From contig DAXETY010000085.1 in the NCBI GenBank assembly GCA_051155755.1, positions 1 through 25,525 of the forward strand: a stretch of DNA of 25,525 nucleotides, read 5' to 3'. This DNA comes from DAXETY01 sp051155755. GTDB taxonomy: Bacteria > Desulfobacterota > Desulfobacteria > Desulfobacterales > SG8-13. The notes under the pieces are model-generated. The model was not told where the DNA came from and searched no databases. It saw nothing but the letters and a program-made list of their open reading frames with translations. Both the position numbers and the translations under genes were made by a program. Positions 1-6,807 of the stretch are shown here, one piece after another (the stretch's first letter is position 1; the number at the start of each line of letters is the position of its first letter).

Positions 1-144
1 GATCACGCGCTTCGAATGGGCCTTCTGCGGTTGGACGTTAAAGCGATTTAGTATGATTTATTGGTAGAACCGCACAAAAAGGACTCTTTGCGGGTTCGTT
101 GTCGCCAAATCGCGCTTTCTGCCGTATCGGAGGGCTCTTCCGGG

Positions 145-882
145 TCAGGATTTTTCTTCCAGTTCTTTTTGGATCCGCTGCCAGGTATAATCCAGGTGCA
201 GACGCATGGCTTCAGCCGCGGCTTTAGCATCACGCTTGCGGATCGCTGCCAGAATATCACGGTGAAGCGGCAGGGACTGGTCACGATGCGCGTTCGGATC
301 GGTGACCTTCATGCTGGCGTGCAGGGCGGCCCGGATTGCATTGGCCAGAGGTTTGAGAAATGCGTTGTGGCTGGCCCCGAGAATCGCGGCGTGAAATCGC
401 ATATCGGCTTCCGTATAATTTTGGCCTTGCTCCGGATTGCGCTGCATGTCTTCGAAGGCCCGTTCGATTTCCTGCATTTCTTCTGCGGTGGCGCGTTCTG
501 CGGCCATGCCGGCCGCAGCAGGTTCCACAATCCTGCGGATTTCCGTCAATTGTTTGAGAAAGGATTCATCCTGGCCGGCCATATCGATCCAGGTCAACAC
601 ATCCGGATCGAGGTGATTCCAGTAAGTGTCCGGAAGCACGATCGTGCCCCTGCGTGTGCGGGTTTCCACCAATCCCTTTGCGGCAAGCACTTTGATGGCT
701 TCACGCACCACCGTGCGGCTTACGCCCAGTTGACTGCTCATGGTGTCTTCGTCCGGTAATACATCCGAGGGCTTCAGCACCCCCCGCACGATCGAACCGC
801 CGATTTCGTTGACCACCTGATTGTGCAGATTGCGCTGACGGTAGGCTCTCCCCAGAAGCGTTTTATTTAGCCCTAGATTCAT
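145..882 (-). CDS. GntR family (FadR subfamily, FCD domain) transcriptional regulator
   Basis: Ligand-responsive DNA-binding repressor or activator of 245 residues, the usual length for the FadR subfamily. The N-terminal winged helix spans about residues 18-82, with the recognition segment LGVSRTVVREAIKVLAAKGL at 52-71. The C-terminal FCD ligand domain shows its usual metal ligands: D160 and H164 (EADMRFH), H207 and H229. The LDPDVLTW segment after the HTH resembles regulators of sugar-acid catabolism such as DgoR/UxuR; that is family knowledge, and the actual ligand is not known. No target gene sits beside it on the same strand, so a target operon may lie left of the window. The chosen ATG overlaps a 13-base palindrome that could be its own operator. 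The 144 bases downstream of its stop hold nothing I recognise. Confidence 0.9.
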   Translation of the reverse strand: MNLGLNKTLLGRAYRQRNLHNQVVNEIGGSIVRGVLKPSDVLPDEDTMSSQLGVSRTVVREAIKVLAAKGLVETRTRRGTIVLPDTYWNHLDPDVLTWIDMAGQDESFLKQLTEIRRIVEPAAAGMAAERATAEEMQEIERAFEDMQRNPEQGQNYTEADMRFHAAILGASHNAFLKPLANAIRAALHASMKVTDPNAHRDQSLPLHRDILAAIRKRDAKAAAEAMRLHLDYTWQRIQKELEEKS

Positions 883-894
883 AATATGATATTA
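882..894. promoter_or_regulatory. Palindrome at the start of the GntR gene, candidate auto-operator
   Basis: TAATAT-G-ATATTA is a perfect palindrome touching the start codon of the GntR regulator, inside a locally AT-rich patch. FadR-type regulators often repress their own gene through such sites. It does not closely match the classical GntR core (GT-N-AC type), so the assignment is tentative. Confidence 0.3.
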
Positions 895-1061
895 CTAAAT
901 TTGAGCTTGGGGTTTTGTCAATCGTTTTTTGATGTCGAAACCGTACGGGTACGCATGACGTTGGAAAATTTGACGGGTCCGGCTTCGTGCTTTAATTTCG
1001 GGGCATTGTAAACTGAAAACACCCCTGATTGTGTATCAAAGCTATCCGGAGGAGTTGAACG

Positions 1062-1733
1062 ATGGGACAGGAACTGCTGGACTGCGTGGAAATCGATCCG
1101 GACGGAGAAACGTCCGCGGTGGTCATCTGGCTGCACGGTCTGGGTGCCGACGGTCACGATTTCGAAGCGATTGTGCCCGAGCTGCGGCTTCCCGACGAAA
1201 TGCCGGTGCGGTTCGTGTTTCCGCATGCCCCCCGCCGGCCGGTGACCATTAATTTCAGTATGGTTATGCGTGCCTGGTATGACATCGTGGAAATGGACGT
1301 GGCACGCAAAATCGACTTCGAGAATTTTCTCGAGTCTGCGGAGCGTTTAAAGGATTTGATCGCCCGGGAACGACAGTCCGGGATTCCTTCGGAGCGGATT
1401 CTGCTGGCCGGGTTTTCCCAGGGAGGTGCGGTGGCGCTGCACACCGGGTTGCGCTACGAGGAACCGCTGGCCGGGATCATGGCGCTTTCCACCTACCTTC
1501 CCACCGTCGAGCAGCTGGCCAAAGAGCGCAACTTGGCCAACGCCGCCGTTCCCGTTTTTATGGCCCACGGCCGCTACGATTCCATGATTCCGATCGACAA
1601 TGCCACTGTCGCCCGCGAAACCATGGAGTCACTTGGATACCCGGTCGAATGGCATGCGTATCCCATCGAGCACCAGGTCTCCATGGAGGAGATCCGCGAT
1701 ATCCGCAACTGGCTGCTTACGGTGTTGGGGTAG
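1062..1733 (+). CDS. Alpha/beta hydrolase, carboxylesterase/lysophospholipase family
   Basis: Cytoplasmic serine esterase of 223 residues, matching the bacterial carboxylesterase / acyl-protein thioesterase-like family (EstB type), which hydrolyses short- to medium-chain acyl esters. The catalytic triad is visible: S119 in GFSQGG, D173 in HGRYDSMIP and H204 in YPIEHQV. The oxyanion-hole segment WLHGLGADGHDF (23-34) and the FPHAP motif (53-57) are typical of the family. The ATG is preceded by GGAGG at good spacing. A weak promoter-like pair (TTGACG at 970-975 with TTAATT or TAATTT near 992-998) lies upstream. There is no signal peptide. It is divergent from the GntR gene and converges on the rhomboid gene. 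The physiological substrate cannot be read from sequence. Confidence 0.92.
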   Translation: MGQELLDCVEIDPDGETSAVVIWLHGLGADGHDFEAIVPELRLPDEMPVRFVFPHAPRRPVTINFSMVMRAWYDIVEMDVARKIDFENFLESAERLKDLIARERQSGIPSERILLAGFSQGGAVALHTGLRYEEPLAGIMALSTYLPTVEQLAKERNLANAAVPVFMAHGRYDSMIPIDNATVARETMESLGYPVEWHAYPIEHQVSMEEIRDIRNWLLTVLG

Positions 1734-1914
1734 CCGGCCTGGCCGGCGTCGATTGTCCGTTCTTCTGCGGCCCCCTGCGCACCGCGGCGCTTACTTAGCC
1801 GTGGGACCCGGGACGGGAAAAGCACACCGGTACCGATTCCGCCGGCAAAACCGCAAGCCGCATCCTGCCGATGCGACTTCGAGCCGGCCAATCCGGACGA
1901 ACGCGGGTTTGCGC

Positions 1915-2448
1915 TCACCGGCGTGTTGCACCGGCGGCAACGATCCCCGAAACAAAACCGAAAATATGACTTTCCCAACTCAATCCCGGTGTATAGACCA
2001 GCAGCGAGGCCAGCGCACCGCCGTACATCAATCCCACCAGCAGCGAAATTGCCACGGCAACCCAGTCTTTGCGAAAAAAGCCGGCGAACAGTAAAAATCC
2101 GATCAGTCCGAAAACAATGCCGCTGGCGCCGATGTGGACCGCATTGCTGCGGCCGAATACCCAGACCAGCCCGCCGGTCAGCAAATAAATCAACGCCAGG
2201 GCTTTGAAGGTGAGACGGCGATTGTAACCGAACGCCAGCACAAGCAGCGGGAAGAGGGCGACCGTATTGGCGATGAGGTGTTGAAGGCTGCCGTGCAGCA
2301 AGGGCCAGCTGAAAAGGGTCCACCACAGGTCCGGATTGCGGGGGTGAAGGCCGAAATACCGCAGGTCGATGTGAATCAGGAGATTTGCCAGATGCACGAT
2401 CCAGAGCAATCCGATGAAAAACAGGGCTGTCTTCAGGCTTTTGCGCAT
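1915..2448 (-). CDS. Small rhomboid-family intramembrane serine protease
   Basis: Polytopic inner-membrane protein of 177 residues with about six hydrophobic segments. The rhomboid signature is complete: HGSLQHLIAN (52-61) in the second helix, the catalytic serine S109 in GASG, and the catalytic histidine H161 in WESHIFGF of the last helix. Rhomboids cleave transmembrane substrates within the bilayer. This one is close to the minimal six-helix core and lacks an extra cytosolic domain. I chose the internal ATG at 2448, giving MRKSLKTALF, because GGAG lies 4 bases upstream and the preceding in-frame residues are charged and unlike a family N-terminus. It stands alone and is convergent with the esterase gene. 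About 180 bases with no recognised content separate the two stops. Substrate unknown. Confidence 0.88.
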   Translation of the reverse strand: MRKSLKTALFFIGLLWIVHLANLLIHIDLRYFGLHPRNPDLWWTLFSWPLLHGSLQHLIANTVALFPLLVLAFGYNRRLTFKALALIYLLTGGLVWVFGRSNAVHIGASGIVFGLIGFLLFAGFFRKDWVAVAISLLVGLMYGGALASLLVYTPGLSWESHIFGFVSGIVAAGATRR

Positions 2449-2603
2449 CGATCTCCGGCGGTGCGAGTCAGGATAACGAAGGCCGTTGGGCTCACGAGTT
2501 CCCAAATCGAGGCGCAAGCATAAACACGAGTCGAAACGAATCGCAACGAAGAAATGAATGGATCGCCGTGTTGGCGATTAGCGGCCCGGGCCCGCATGAC
2601 GCT

Positions 2604-2903
2604 TTAAAGGATGCGAATGCCGATGGCGCCGGGCACTGTGCGCACCACCATGGTTTTCAGAGACAGCGTCCATTGGGTGGATCGGTAGGTGAACGATAGA
2701 TCGACCATTTCCCCTTTCATAAACAAGGTCTCGGTTTGAATGAACATGCCGTCGGAACTGATATTCATCACCATGCCGGAGGTGTCGCCACGGATGGAAC
2801 GCAGGATCACGGCGGTACAATAGATACAGCGGGGTGTTTGCCGCCGTTCGATCCCTGGCAGGGCGGGAGGCCCTGAATTCCGGTATGCTTTGCGGGGATT
2901 CAT
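2604..2903 (-). CDS. PilZ domain protein (likely c-di-GMP receptor)
   Basis: Single-domain PilZ protein of 99 residues. The c-di-GMP binding elements are present: RQTPR (R21-x3-R25) and NISSDG (N47-x-S49-x2-G52), followed by the beta-barrel strands ending in GIRIL. Stand-alone PilZ proteins bind c-di-GMP and act on motility, secretion or polysaccharide machinery by contacting partner proteins. The chosen ATG follows AAGGAG at normal spacing; an upstream in-frame start would add 24 residues without PilZ features. A sigma70-like promoter on the same strand at 3093-3121 implies a leader of roughly 180 nt containing a stable hairpin. No motility or secretion gene is adjacent, so the target is unknown. 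A second PilZ gene lies at 21587-21916. Confidence 0.87.
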   Translation of the reverse strand: MNPRKAYRNSGPPALPGIERRQTPRCIYCTAVILRSIRGDTSGMVMNISSDGMFIQTETLFMKGEMVDLSFTYRSTQWTLSLKTMVVRTVPGAIGIRIL

Positions 2904-3013
2904 CGGTGGCTCCTTGGTCGAATTTGGGTGTGTCGAAATCCCTTCAAAATGAAAGGGACGGCTCCCGCGATCCAATCAGAACCCCACGGTTTGAAGAATG
3001 GAAAGGCGAATTC

Positions 3014-3035
3014 GCTGCGGGTCGAAGCCCGCAGC
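3014..3035 (-). promoter_or_regulatory. Hairpin in the long leader of the PilZ gene
   Basis: An 8-bp perfect stem (GCTGCGGG / CCCGCAGC) closes a 6-base loop, midway between the predicted promoter and the PilZ start. It may be an mRNA-stability or regulatory structure. I looked for conserved c-di-GMP (GEMM) riboswitch sequence on this strand and did not find it. Confidence 0.4.
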
Positions 3036-3092
3036 TGGCCGGTTGTTTCTTGGCAATCAGGAAGCGGTGGGACTCTCCAAGCTTTGTACCAC

Positions 3093-3121
3093 AGTGTAGT
3101 ATCTATTAATGCATTTGGCAA
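3093..3121 (-). promoter_or_regulatory. Sigma70-type promoter for the PilZ gene
   Basis: On the minus strand, TTGCCA (-35, 5/6 to consensus) and TACACT (-10, 4/6) are separated by exactly 17 bases. It points toward the PilZ gene, whose start is about 180 bases downstream. The segment 2904-3353 has no convincing gene: it holds this promoter, the leader hairpin, and the divergent MFS promoter at 3241-3269. Confidence 0.5.
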
Positions 3122-3240
3122 GAATTTTTTACCACCGCCTGGTTGAATGCCGAAACCGCCGCTGCGCAGAATTTAAAAATTGCATTTTTTGAAACGTTTG
3201 ATCGCTCAGTTCGGCCAAGCCGTTGTTTCGTAACCCCTTG

Positions 3241-3269
3241 TTGACATGTCGCGCGTCCGGGCATATGAT
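3241..3269 (+). promoter_or_regulatory. Sigma70-type promoter for the MFS gene with overlapping inverted repeat
   Basis: TTGACA (perfect -35), a 17-base spacer and TATGAT (5/6 -10) form one of the strongest promoter matches in the window, about 85 bases before the MFS start. The -10 lies inside the perfect palindrome GGCAT-ATG-ATGCC (3260-3272), so a repressor bound there would block the promoter. The repeat is followed by GGGCTTTTT, so a short terminator-like hairpin is an alternative reading. Confidence 0.6.
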
Positions 3270-3353
3270 GCCGGGCTTTTTGGTGTTTACCCAAGCCACC
3301 GGTTTGATTTGCCAGAGCAGGTGCCCTGCTGAAAACCGTCTGTAGAGATCGTC

Positions 3354-4520
3354 ATGACCCCGCGAGAGCAGACCGCCAACATGAAAATCGTATTTGCACT
3401 GACACTGGTGCATTTTACCGGGGATTTCTACAGTTCGTTTTTTACTCCCTTGATTCCCGCCTTTGTGGACAAATTGTCACTTTCCCTTACACAGGTGGGT
3501 ATCGTCACCGGGTTGGCACGATTTCTGGCATTTATCGTTCAGCCCACCGTCGGCTACATTGCCGACCGCTATCCCACGCGCAAATTCGCCCTGGGCGGGC
3601 TTCTGCTCACCGTGGTGTTCATCCCGCTTTCCGGGCTTGCACCGTCTTTTCTGCTGCTTTTGGTTCTGCTGGCACTGGGTTCGATCGGCTCGTCCATGTT
3701 TCATCCCTCGGTGACCGGTCTGATTCCGGTTTACGGAGGCCGCCGGGCCGGATTCTCCATGTCGATCTTCAATACCGGCGGCACGCTGGCTTTCGGGGTC
3801 GGCCCGCTGTTCATCACCCTGTACGTGCAGCACTTCGGTCTTGGCGCCATGCCGGCCACCATGCTCATCGGTCTGGCGGTACTGGCGTTTCTCTACCGGA
3901 TCATTCCCGCCCCCCGGTCCGAAGGTTTGCAGTATGCCGGTTTTATCGGATCCCTGAAAGATACGCTCGGTCCGGTCTGGCGTCCGATTGCGTTGATCTG
4001 GCTGGTCATGGTGCTGCGGTCGTTGGTGGGACAGTCGTTCTTGACGTTCATGCCGGTGCTGCTGGCAGGCAAGGGTTTTTCGCTGATTTCCGTGGGCTGG
4101 ATGGTCTCGCTGTTCGTGGTGGCGGGCACCGCCAGCGGCCTTGCAGCCGGGGCCCTTTCGGATCGCTACGGATACAAGCCGGTCTTTTACGGGTCCCACG
4201 TGCTGATGACCCCGGCACTGCTGTTGTTTCTGCGCCTGTCCGGTCATTGGGTGTTCGCCGGAGCGTTTTTGGCCGGAATGACGGTGCTGGCTTCGCTGCC
4301 GGTGGGCGTGGTCATGGCCCAGGCCCTGGCTCCGCGCGGCCGTTCCATGGTGGCCAGCCTGATGATGGGCTTTGCATACGGGCTTGGCGGCGCGTTTTCG
4401 CCGCTGATCGGAAAACTGGCCGACCTGTATTCCATTCAAACCGTGCTGTTCTGGGTGGCATTGGTTCCGTTGCTGACCCTGGTGCTGATCCGGTTTTTCC
4501 CCGGCAGATCGGAAACATAA
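3354..4520 (+). CDS. MFS transporter, fosmidomycin-resistance (Fsr)-like
   Basis: Inner-membrane major facilitator superfamily protein of 388 residues with about 12 hydrophobic helices and a hydrophilic central loop near residue 190. The loop-2/3 motif GYIADRYPTRK (about 63-73) and its C-terminal counterpart ALSDRYGYK are typical MFS antiporter signatures. SMFHPSVTGLIP resembles the conserved GSSxFHPE region of Fsr-type drug or sugar exporters, so proton-driven efflux of a small molecule is likely; the substrate is unknown. The ATG at 3354 has only a weak ribosome site, and MKIVF nine codons later is a possible alternative start. It is expressed from its own promoter (3241-3269) and terminated at 4535-4565, so it is a single-gene unit. 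Confidence 0.88.
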   Translation: MTPREQTANMKIVFALTLVHFTGDFYSSFFTPLIPAFVDKLSLSLTQVGIVTGLARFLAFIVQPTVGYIADRYPTRKFALGGLLLTVVFIPLSGLAPSFLLLLVLLALGSIGSSMFHPSVTGLIPVYGGRRAGFSMSIFNTGGTLAFGVGPLFITLYVQHFGLGAMPATMLIGLAVLAFLYRIIPAPRSEGLQYAGFIGSLKDTLGPVWRPIALIWLVMVLRSLVGQSFLTFMPVLLAGKGFSLISVGWMVSLFVVAGTASGLAAGALSDRYGYKPVFYGSHVLMTPALLLFLRLSGHWVFAGAFLAGMTVLASLPVGVVMAQALAPRGRSMVASLMMGFAYGLGGAFSPLIGKLADLYSIQTVLFWVALVPLLTLVLIRFFPGRSET

Positions 4521-4534
4521 TCTACACCCAACCG

Positions 4535-4565
4535 AAACGGGCCTTCCGAGTGGAAGGCCCGTTTT
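4535..4565 (+). terminator. Rho-independent terminator after the MFS gene
   Basis: A 13-bp perfect stem runs from 4535-4547 to 4552-4564, with loop GAGT. The core is CGGGCCTTCC / GGAAGGCCCG, flanked by AAA on the left and TTTT on the right. It starts 15 bases after the MFS stop. The flanking A and T runs mean it could also act on the opposite strand, for the paralog gene at 4601-4831. Confidence 0.9.
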
Positions 4566-4600
4566 AACGGTTTAACTTGAAACGCCCAATTCAGGTTCCG

Positions 4601-4831
4601 CTACATCGGATTGAGTGCGAACAGGCGGTTGATCCGTTTTTCTTTGTTGTAGCGTTCGACGTTGAAGGTACCGTAATCGTGCTGCAGTGAACTTCGCAAC
4701 GGTTCGGGTGTGATCTGGTAGGTTCGGTTTTCACTGAACCGGGCACAGGCCGACCGGTATATATTTTGTTCATCCGGTGTCAGACGGGCCAGGGTTTGCT
4801 CGATTTTTTGTTTTATGTCGTGCGCTTGCAT
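4601..4831 (-). CDS. Small conserved protein of unknown function, paralog A
   Basis: I do not recognise this 76-residue protein, but it is clearly related to the neighbouring 80-residue protein at 5098-5340. About 40 of roughly 75 aligned positions are identical, including the unbroken block NRTYQITPEPLRS and the patterns LQHD-[YF]-G and VERY-x-K. This conservation between two copies is good evidence that both are genes. The protein is charged and soluble-looking, without signal peptide, membrane segment or cysteine pairs. The N-terminal half is probably helical (IKQKIEQTLARLTPDEQNIY). I chose the ATG at 4831 because GGAG lies 7 bases upstream and the resulting start (MQ) matches that of the paralog; in-frame ATGs at 4837 and 4855 are alternatives. 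Between the two copies (4832-5097) I see no further gene. Confidence 0.78.
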   Translation of the reverse strand: MQAHDIKQKIEQTLARLTPDEQNIYRSACARFSENRTYQITPEPLRSSLQHDYGTFNVERYNKEKRINRLFALNPM

Positions 4832-5097
4832 TTTCATACTCCAGCGGTTGAACATAACAGTTCATATGTAGGGACATTCTCTGCAGTGATTATACCTTCG
4901 TCAAGGGTAGTTTTTTGGTAGGTTTCTTATAGCATCTTCCGATGCGGCGCAATCCGATGCAGACAAAGTCGATTCTTCGACCCGCCGTCGATCGGGGCGA
5001 AAAACGAGCGGGTTGAATCGGTGGACGGATACCGGCGGCTGATCGTCCTGCGGTTGCTGATTCTCAGACCCAAACCGCCGCAGCGGCAAGTCGAATC

Positions 5098-5340
5098 CTA
5101 CCGGCTTTCGTCATCTCGATCCAGTGCATACGAGCGGCTGGACTTCTTCTTTTTGATGTAACGTTCCACTTGAATGGCGCCGAAGTCGTGCTGCAGCGCA
5201 CTGCGCAGAGGTTCCGGTGTGATCTGATAGGTGCGGTTGCGGCTGAAGTCGGTTGTAGCCCGTCGGTACACCCGCTGTTCATCCTCTCTCAGGCCGGTCA
5301 TCAACCGCTGGATCCGGTTTTGGATGTTTATGGGTTGCAT
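5098..5340 (-). CDS. Small conserved protein of unknown function, paralog B
   Basis: Second member (80 residues) of the small family seen at 4601-4831, in the same orientation 266 bases upstream. The shared core runs from DEQ-x2-YR through FS-x-NRTYQITPEPLRS to VERY and a basic stretch (KKKKSSR), and the last residues are acidic. The basic patch next to an ordered core would suit nucleic-acid or protein binding, but this is speculation. The ATG is preceded by AAAGGA at a rather long spacing of about 13 bases. No domain is recognised. The duplicated arrangement suggests tandem duplication followed by divergence in the N-terminal and C-terminal thirds. The next gene (wtpA) is divergent. Confidence 0.78.
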   Translation of the reverse strand: MQPINIQNRIQRLMTGLREDEQRVYRRATTDFSRNRTYQITPEPLRSALQHDFGAIQVERYIKKKKSSRSYALDRDDESR

Positions 5341-5747
5341 GGCAAAGTTTCAATCCTTTCTCGCGGCGAGGACCGCGAACCATCGAATGATCATCTCTTT
5401 ATTGAAAATATGGGACCGTCGAATTCCGCCGACGATTCGTTGGAACCCGTATCTTCAGGGGCTGTTGGGCGGTATCCAATGGTGGCCTTCGGCAGTAAAA
5501 GGACCTGTTCGAGCCCCTCCCGGCAGAGGGGGGCAAAACATTTTCGCGGACCGAAAATCTGCGGCCGAAATTCTGTCAGGAATGGTCATTCTCAGTTATT
5601 TTGAGATATATTTCATAATTATTGTTGACACCGATTCCCGTCAAAATCTATGGATCGGAAAAACCGATCGGCTTTTACAGCGATGGGTGTTTCGAAACAC
5701 AGCCATGCCATAAAGGTCTCACCCGAAACGCTAAAGGAGGTTGGTCC
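5341..5747 (+). promoter_or_regulatory. Upstream region of wtpABC: promoter candidate and two palindromes
   Basis: No gene is supported in this 407-base gap. A promoter-like pair TTGACA (5625-5630) and TATGGA (5649-5654; weak, 18-base spacer) is preceded by a very AT-rich stretch (about 5596-5624). Downstream of it lie GATCGG-AAAAA-CCGATC (5653-5669) and the 14-base perfect palindrome GTGTTTCGAAACAC (5687-5700), which are candidate operator or leader hairpins for a metal-oxyanion regulator. A canonical ModE operator was not found. AAAGGAGG at 5733-5740 is the wtpA ribosome site. A 6-bp GC hairpin at 5514-5531 has no T-run. Confidence 0.45.
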
Positions 5748-6731
5748 ATGCGATCCAAAATGTTGTTGCGGTCCCCCGGGAAGCTGTTGTCGACCCTGAT
5801 TCTGGTTTTGTCGTTGTGTCTGCCGGCGGTTGCCGCCGAGAAGGTCATCATCTTTCATGCCGGCAGCCTCACGGTGCCGTTGGCCGAAATCGAAAAACGT
5901 TTCGAAGCGCAGCACCCCGGTATCGACGTCCTGCGCGAAGCCGGAGGCAGCACCAAGATGGCCAGAATGATCTCCGAGCTCAACAAGCCCGCCGACATCA
6001 TGGCCTCGGCCGACTACAAGGTCATCGACAAATCCTTGATTCCCGCCAAGGCCGATTGGAACATCCGCTTTGCCACCAACCAGCTGGTTTTGTGTTACAC
6101 CGATCAGAGCCGTTACGCCGACCAGGTCAACGCCGATAACTGGTATGAAATCCTGGCGCGCGAGAACGTGGTCTGGGGACATTCCGATCCGAATCTGGAT
6201 CCCTGCGGCTACCGAAGCCTGATGGTGCTGCAGCTGGCCGAAATCCACTACGAGGCCCCCGGTCTGTATGATCGGCTGCTCGCCAACCGGCCGCAGAAAA
6301 ACGTGCGACCCAAATCCGTGGAGCTGGTTTCCCTTTTGAAGACCGGCAACATGGATTACGCTTGGGAATACCTTTCCGTGGCCGTCCAGCACGACCTGAA
6401 ATACATCCAGCTCGACGACCGCATTAACCTGGGCAATTATCAGTACGACGACTTTTACAAAAATGCCGAAGTCGAGGTCAGCGGCAAGAAACCCGGGACC
6501 ACCATCACCCGGGTCGGGCAGTCCTGCACCTACGGTGTGACCCTGGTCAAAGATGCCCCCAATCCGCAGGGTGCGGTCAAGTTTCTCGAGTACATGCTGG
6601 ATCCCGAAGGTGGACTGGCGGTGCTGAAATCCATGGGTCAGCCGCCGTTTGTTCCCTGCCGGGTCGATTCCGAGGAAGTGAAAGCCCGGCTGCCCGGCGA
6701 TCTGCCGCAGCGGGTCGAGGTGCGCAACTGA
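5748..6731 (+). CDS. wtpA: Tungstate/molybdate ABC transporter, periplasmic substrate-binding protein WtpA
   Basis: Periplasmic oxyanion-binding protein of 327 residues. A Sec signal peptide is visible (basic MRSKMLLRSPGK, hydrophobic core, then PAVAA before residue EK), so cleavage near residue 29-30 is expected. The mature start VIIFHAGSLTVPL and the segment SDPNLDPCGYRS are hallmarks of the WtpA family, which coordinates tungstate or molybdate octahedrally; GGSTKMARMI and DIMASADY are further family signatures. The start is fixed by AAAGGAGG 7 bases upstream, and it places the signal peptide at the N-terminus; an open frame continues upstream but has no signal features. The product delivers the anion to WtpB. 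It is first in a wtpA-wtpB-wtpC operon. WtpA proteins usually favour tungstate, but the sequence alone does not prove selectivity. Confidence 0.95.
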   Translation: MRSKMLLRSPGKLLSTLILVLSLCLPAVAAEKVIIFHAGSLTVPLAEIEKRFEAQHPGIDVLREAGGSTKMARMISELNKPADIMASADYKVIDKSLIPAKADWNIRFATNQLVLCYTDQSRYADQVNADNWYEILARENVVWGHSDPNLDPCGYRSLMVLQLAEIHYEAPGLYDRLLANRPQKNVRPKSVELVSLLKTGNMDYAWEYLSVAVQHDLKYIQLDDRINLGNYQYDDFYKNAEVEVSGKKPGTTITRVGQSCTYGVTLVKDAPNPQGAVKFLEYMLDPEGGLAVLKSMGQPPFVPCRVDSEEVKARLPGDLPQRVEVRN

Positions 6732-6807
6732 ATCGGTGGCCGTCGCAATCGCTCGCTCGGCGGGTTCGTCGTTACGGCCGCCGGGCGGCAAACCTTTTTC
6801 AAATCCG

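Noticed and set aside
2904..3092. GEMM c-di-GMP riboswitch before the PilZ gene
   Set aside because: The conserved GGGCAAACC-type and tetraloop-receptor sequences are not present on the transcript strand.
3477..4439. Minus-strand open frame (320 codons) opposite the MFS gene
   Set aside because: Gln/His/Arg-rich composition typical of the antisense of hydrophobic codons; shadow of the transporter.
5501..5535. tRNA-like T-arm (GTTCGAGCCC) in the gap before wtpA
   Set aside because: The flanking bases do not form a 5-bp T-stem, and no acceptor, D or anticodon arm is present.
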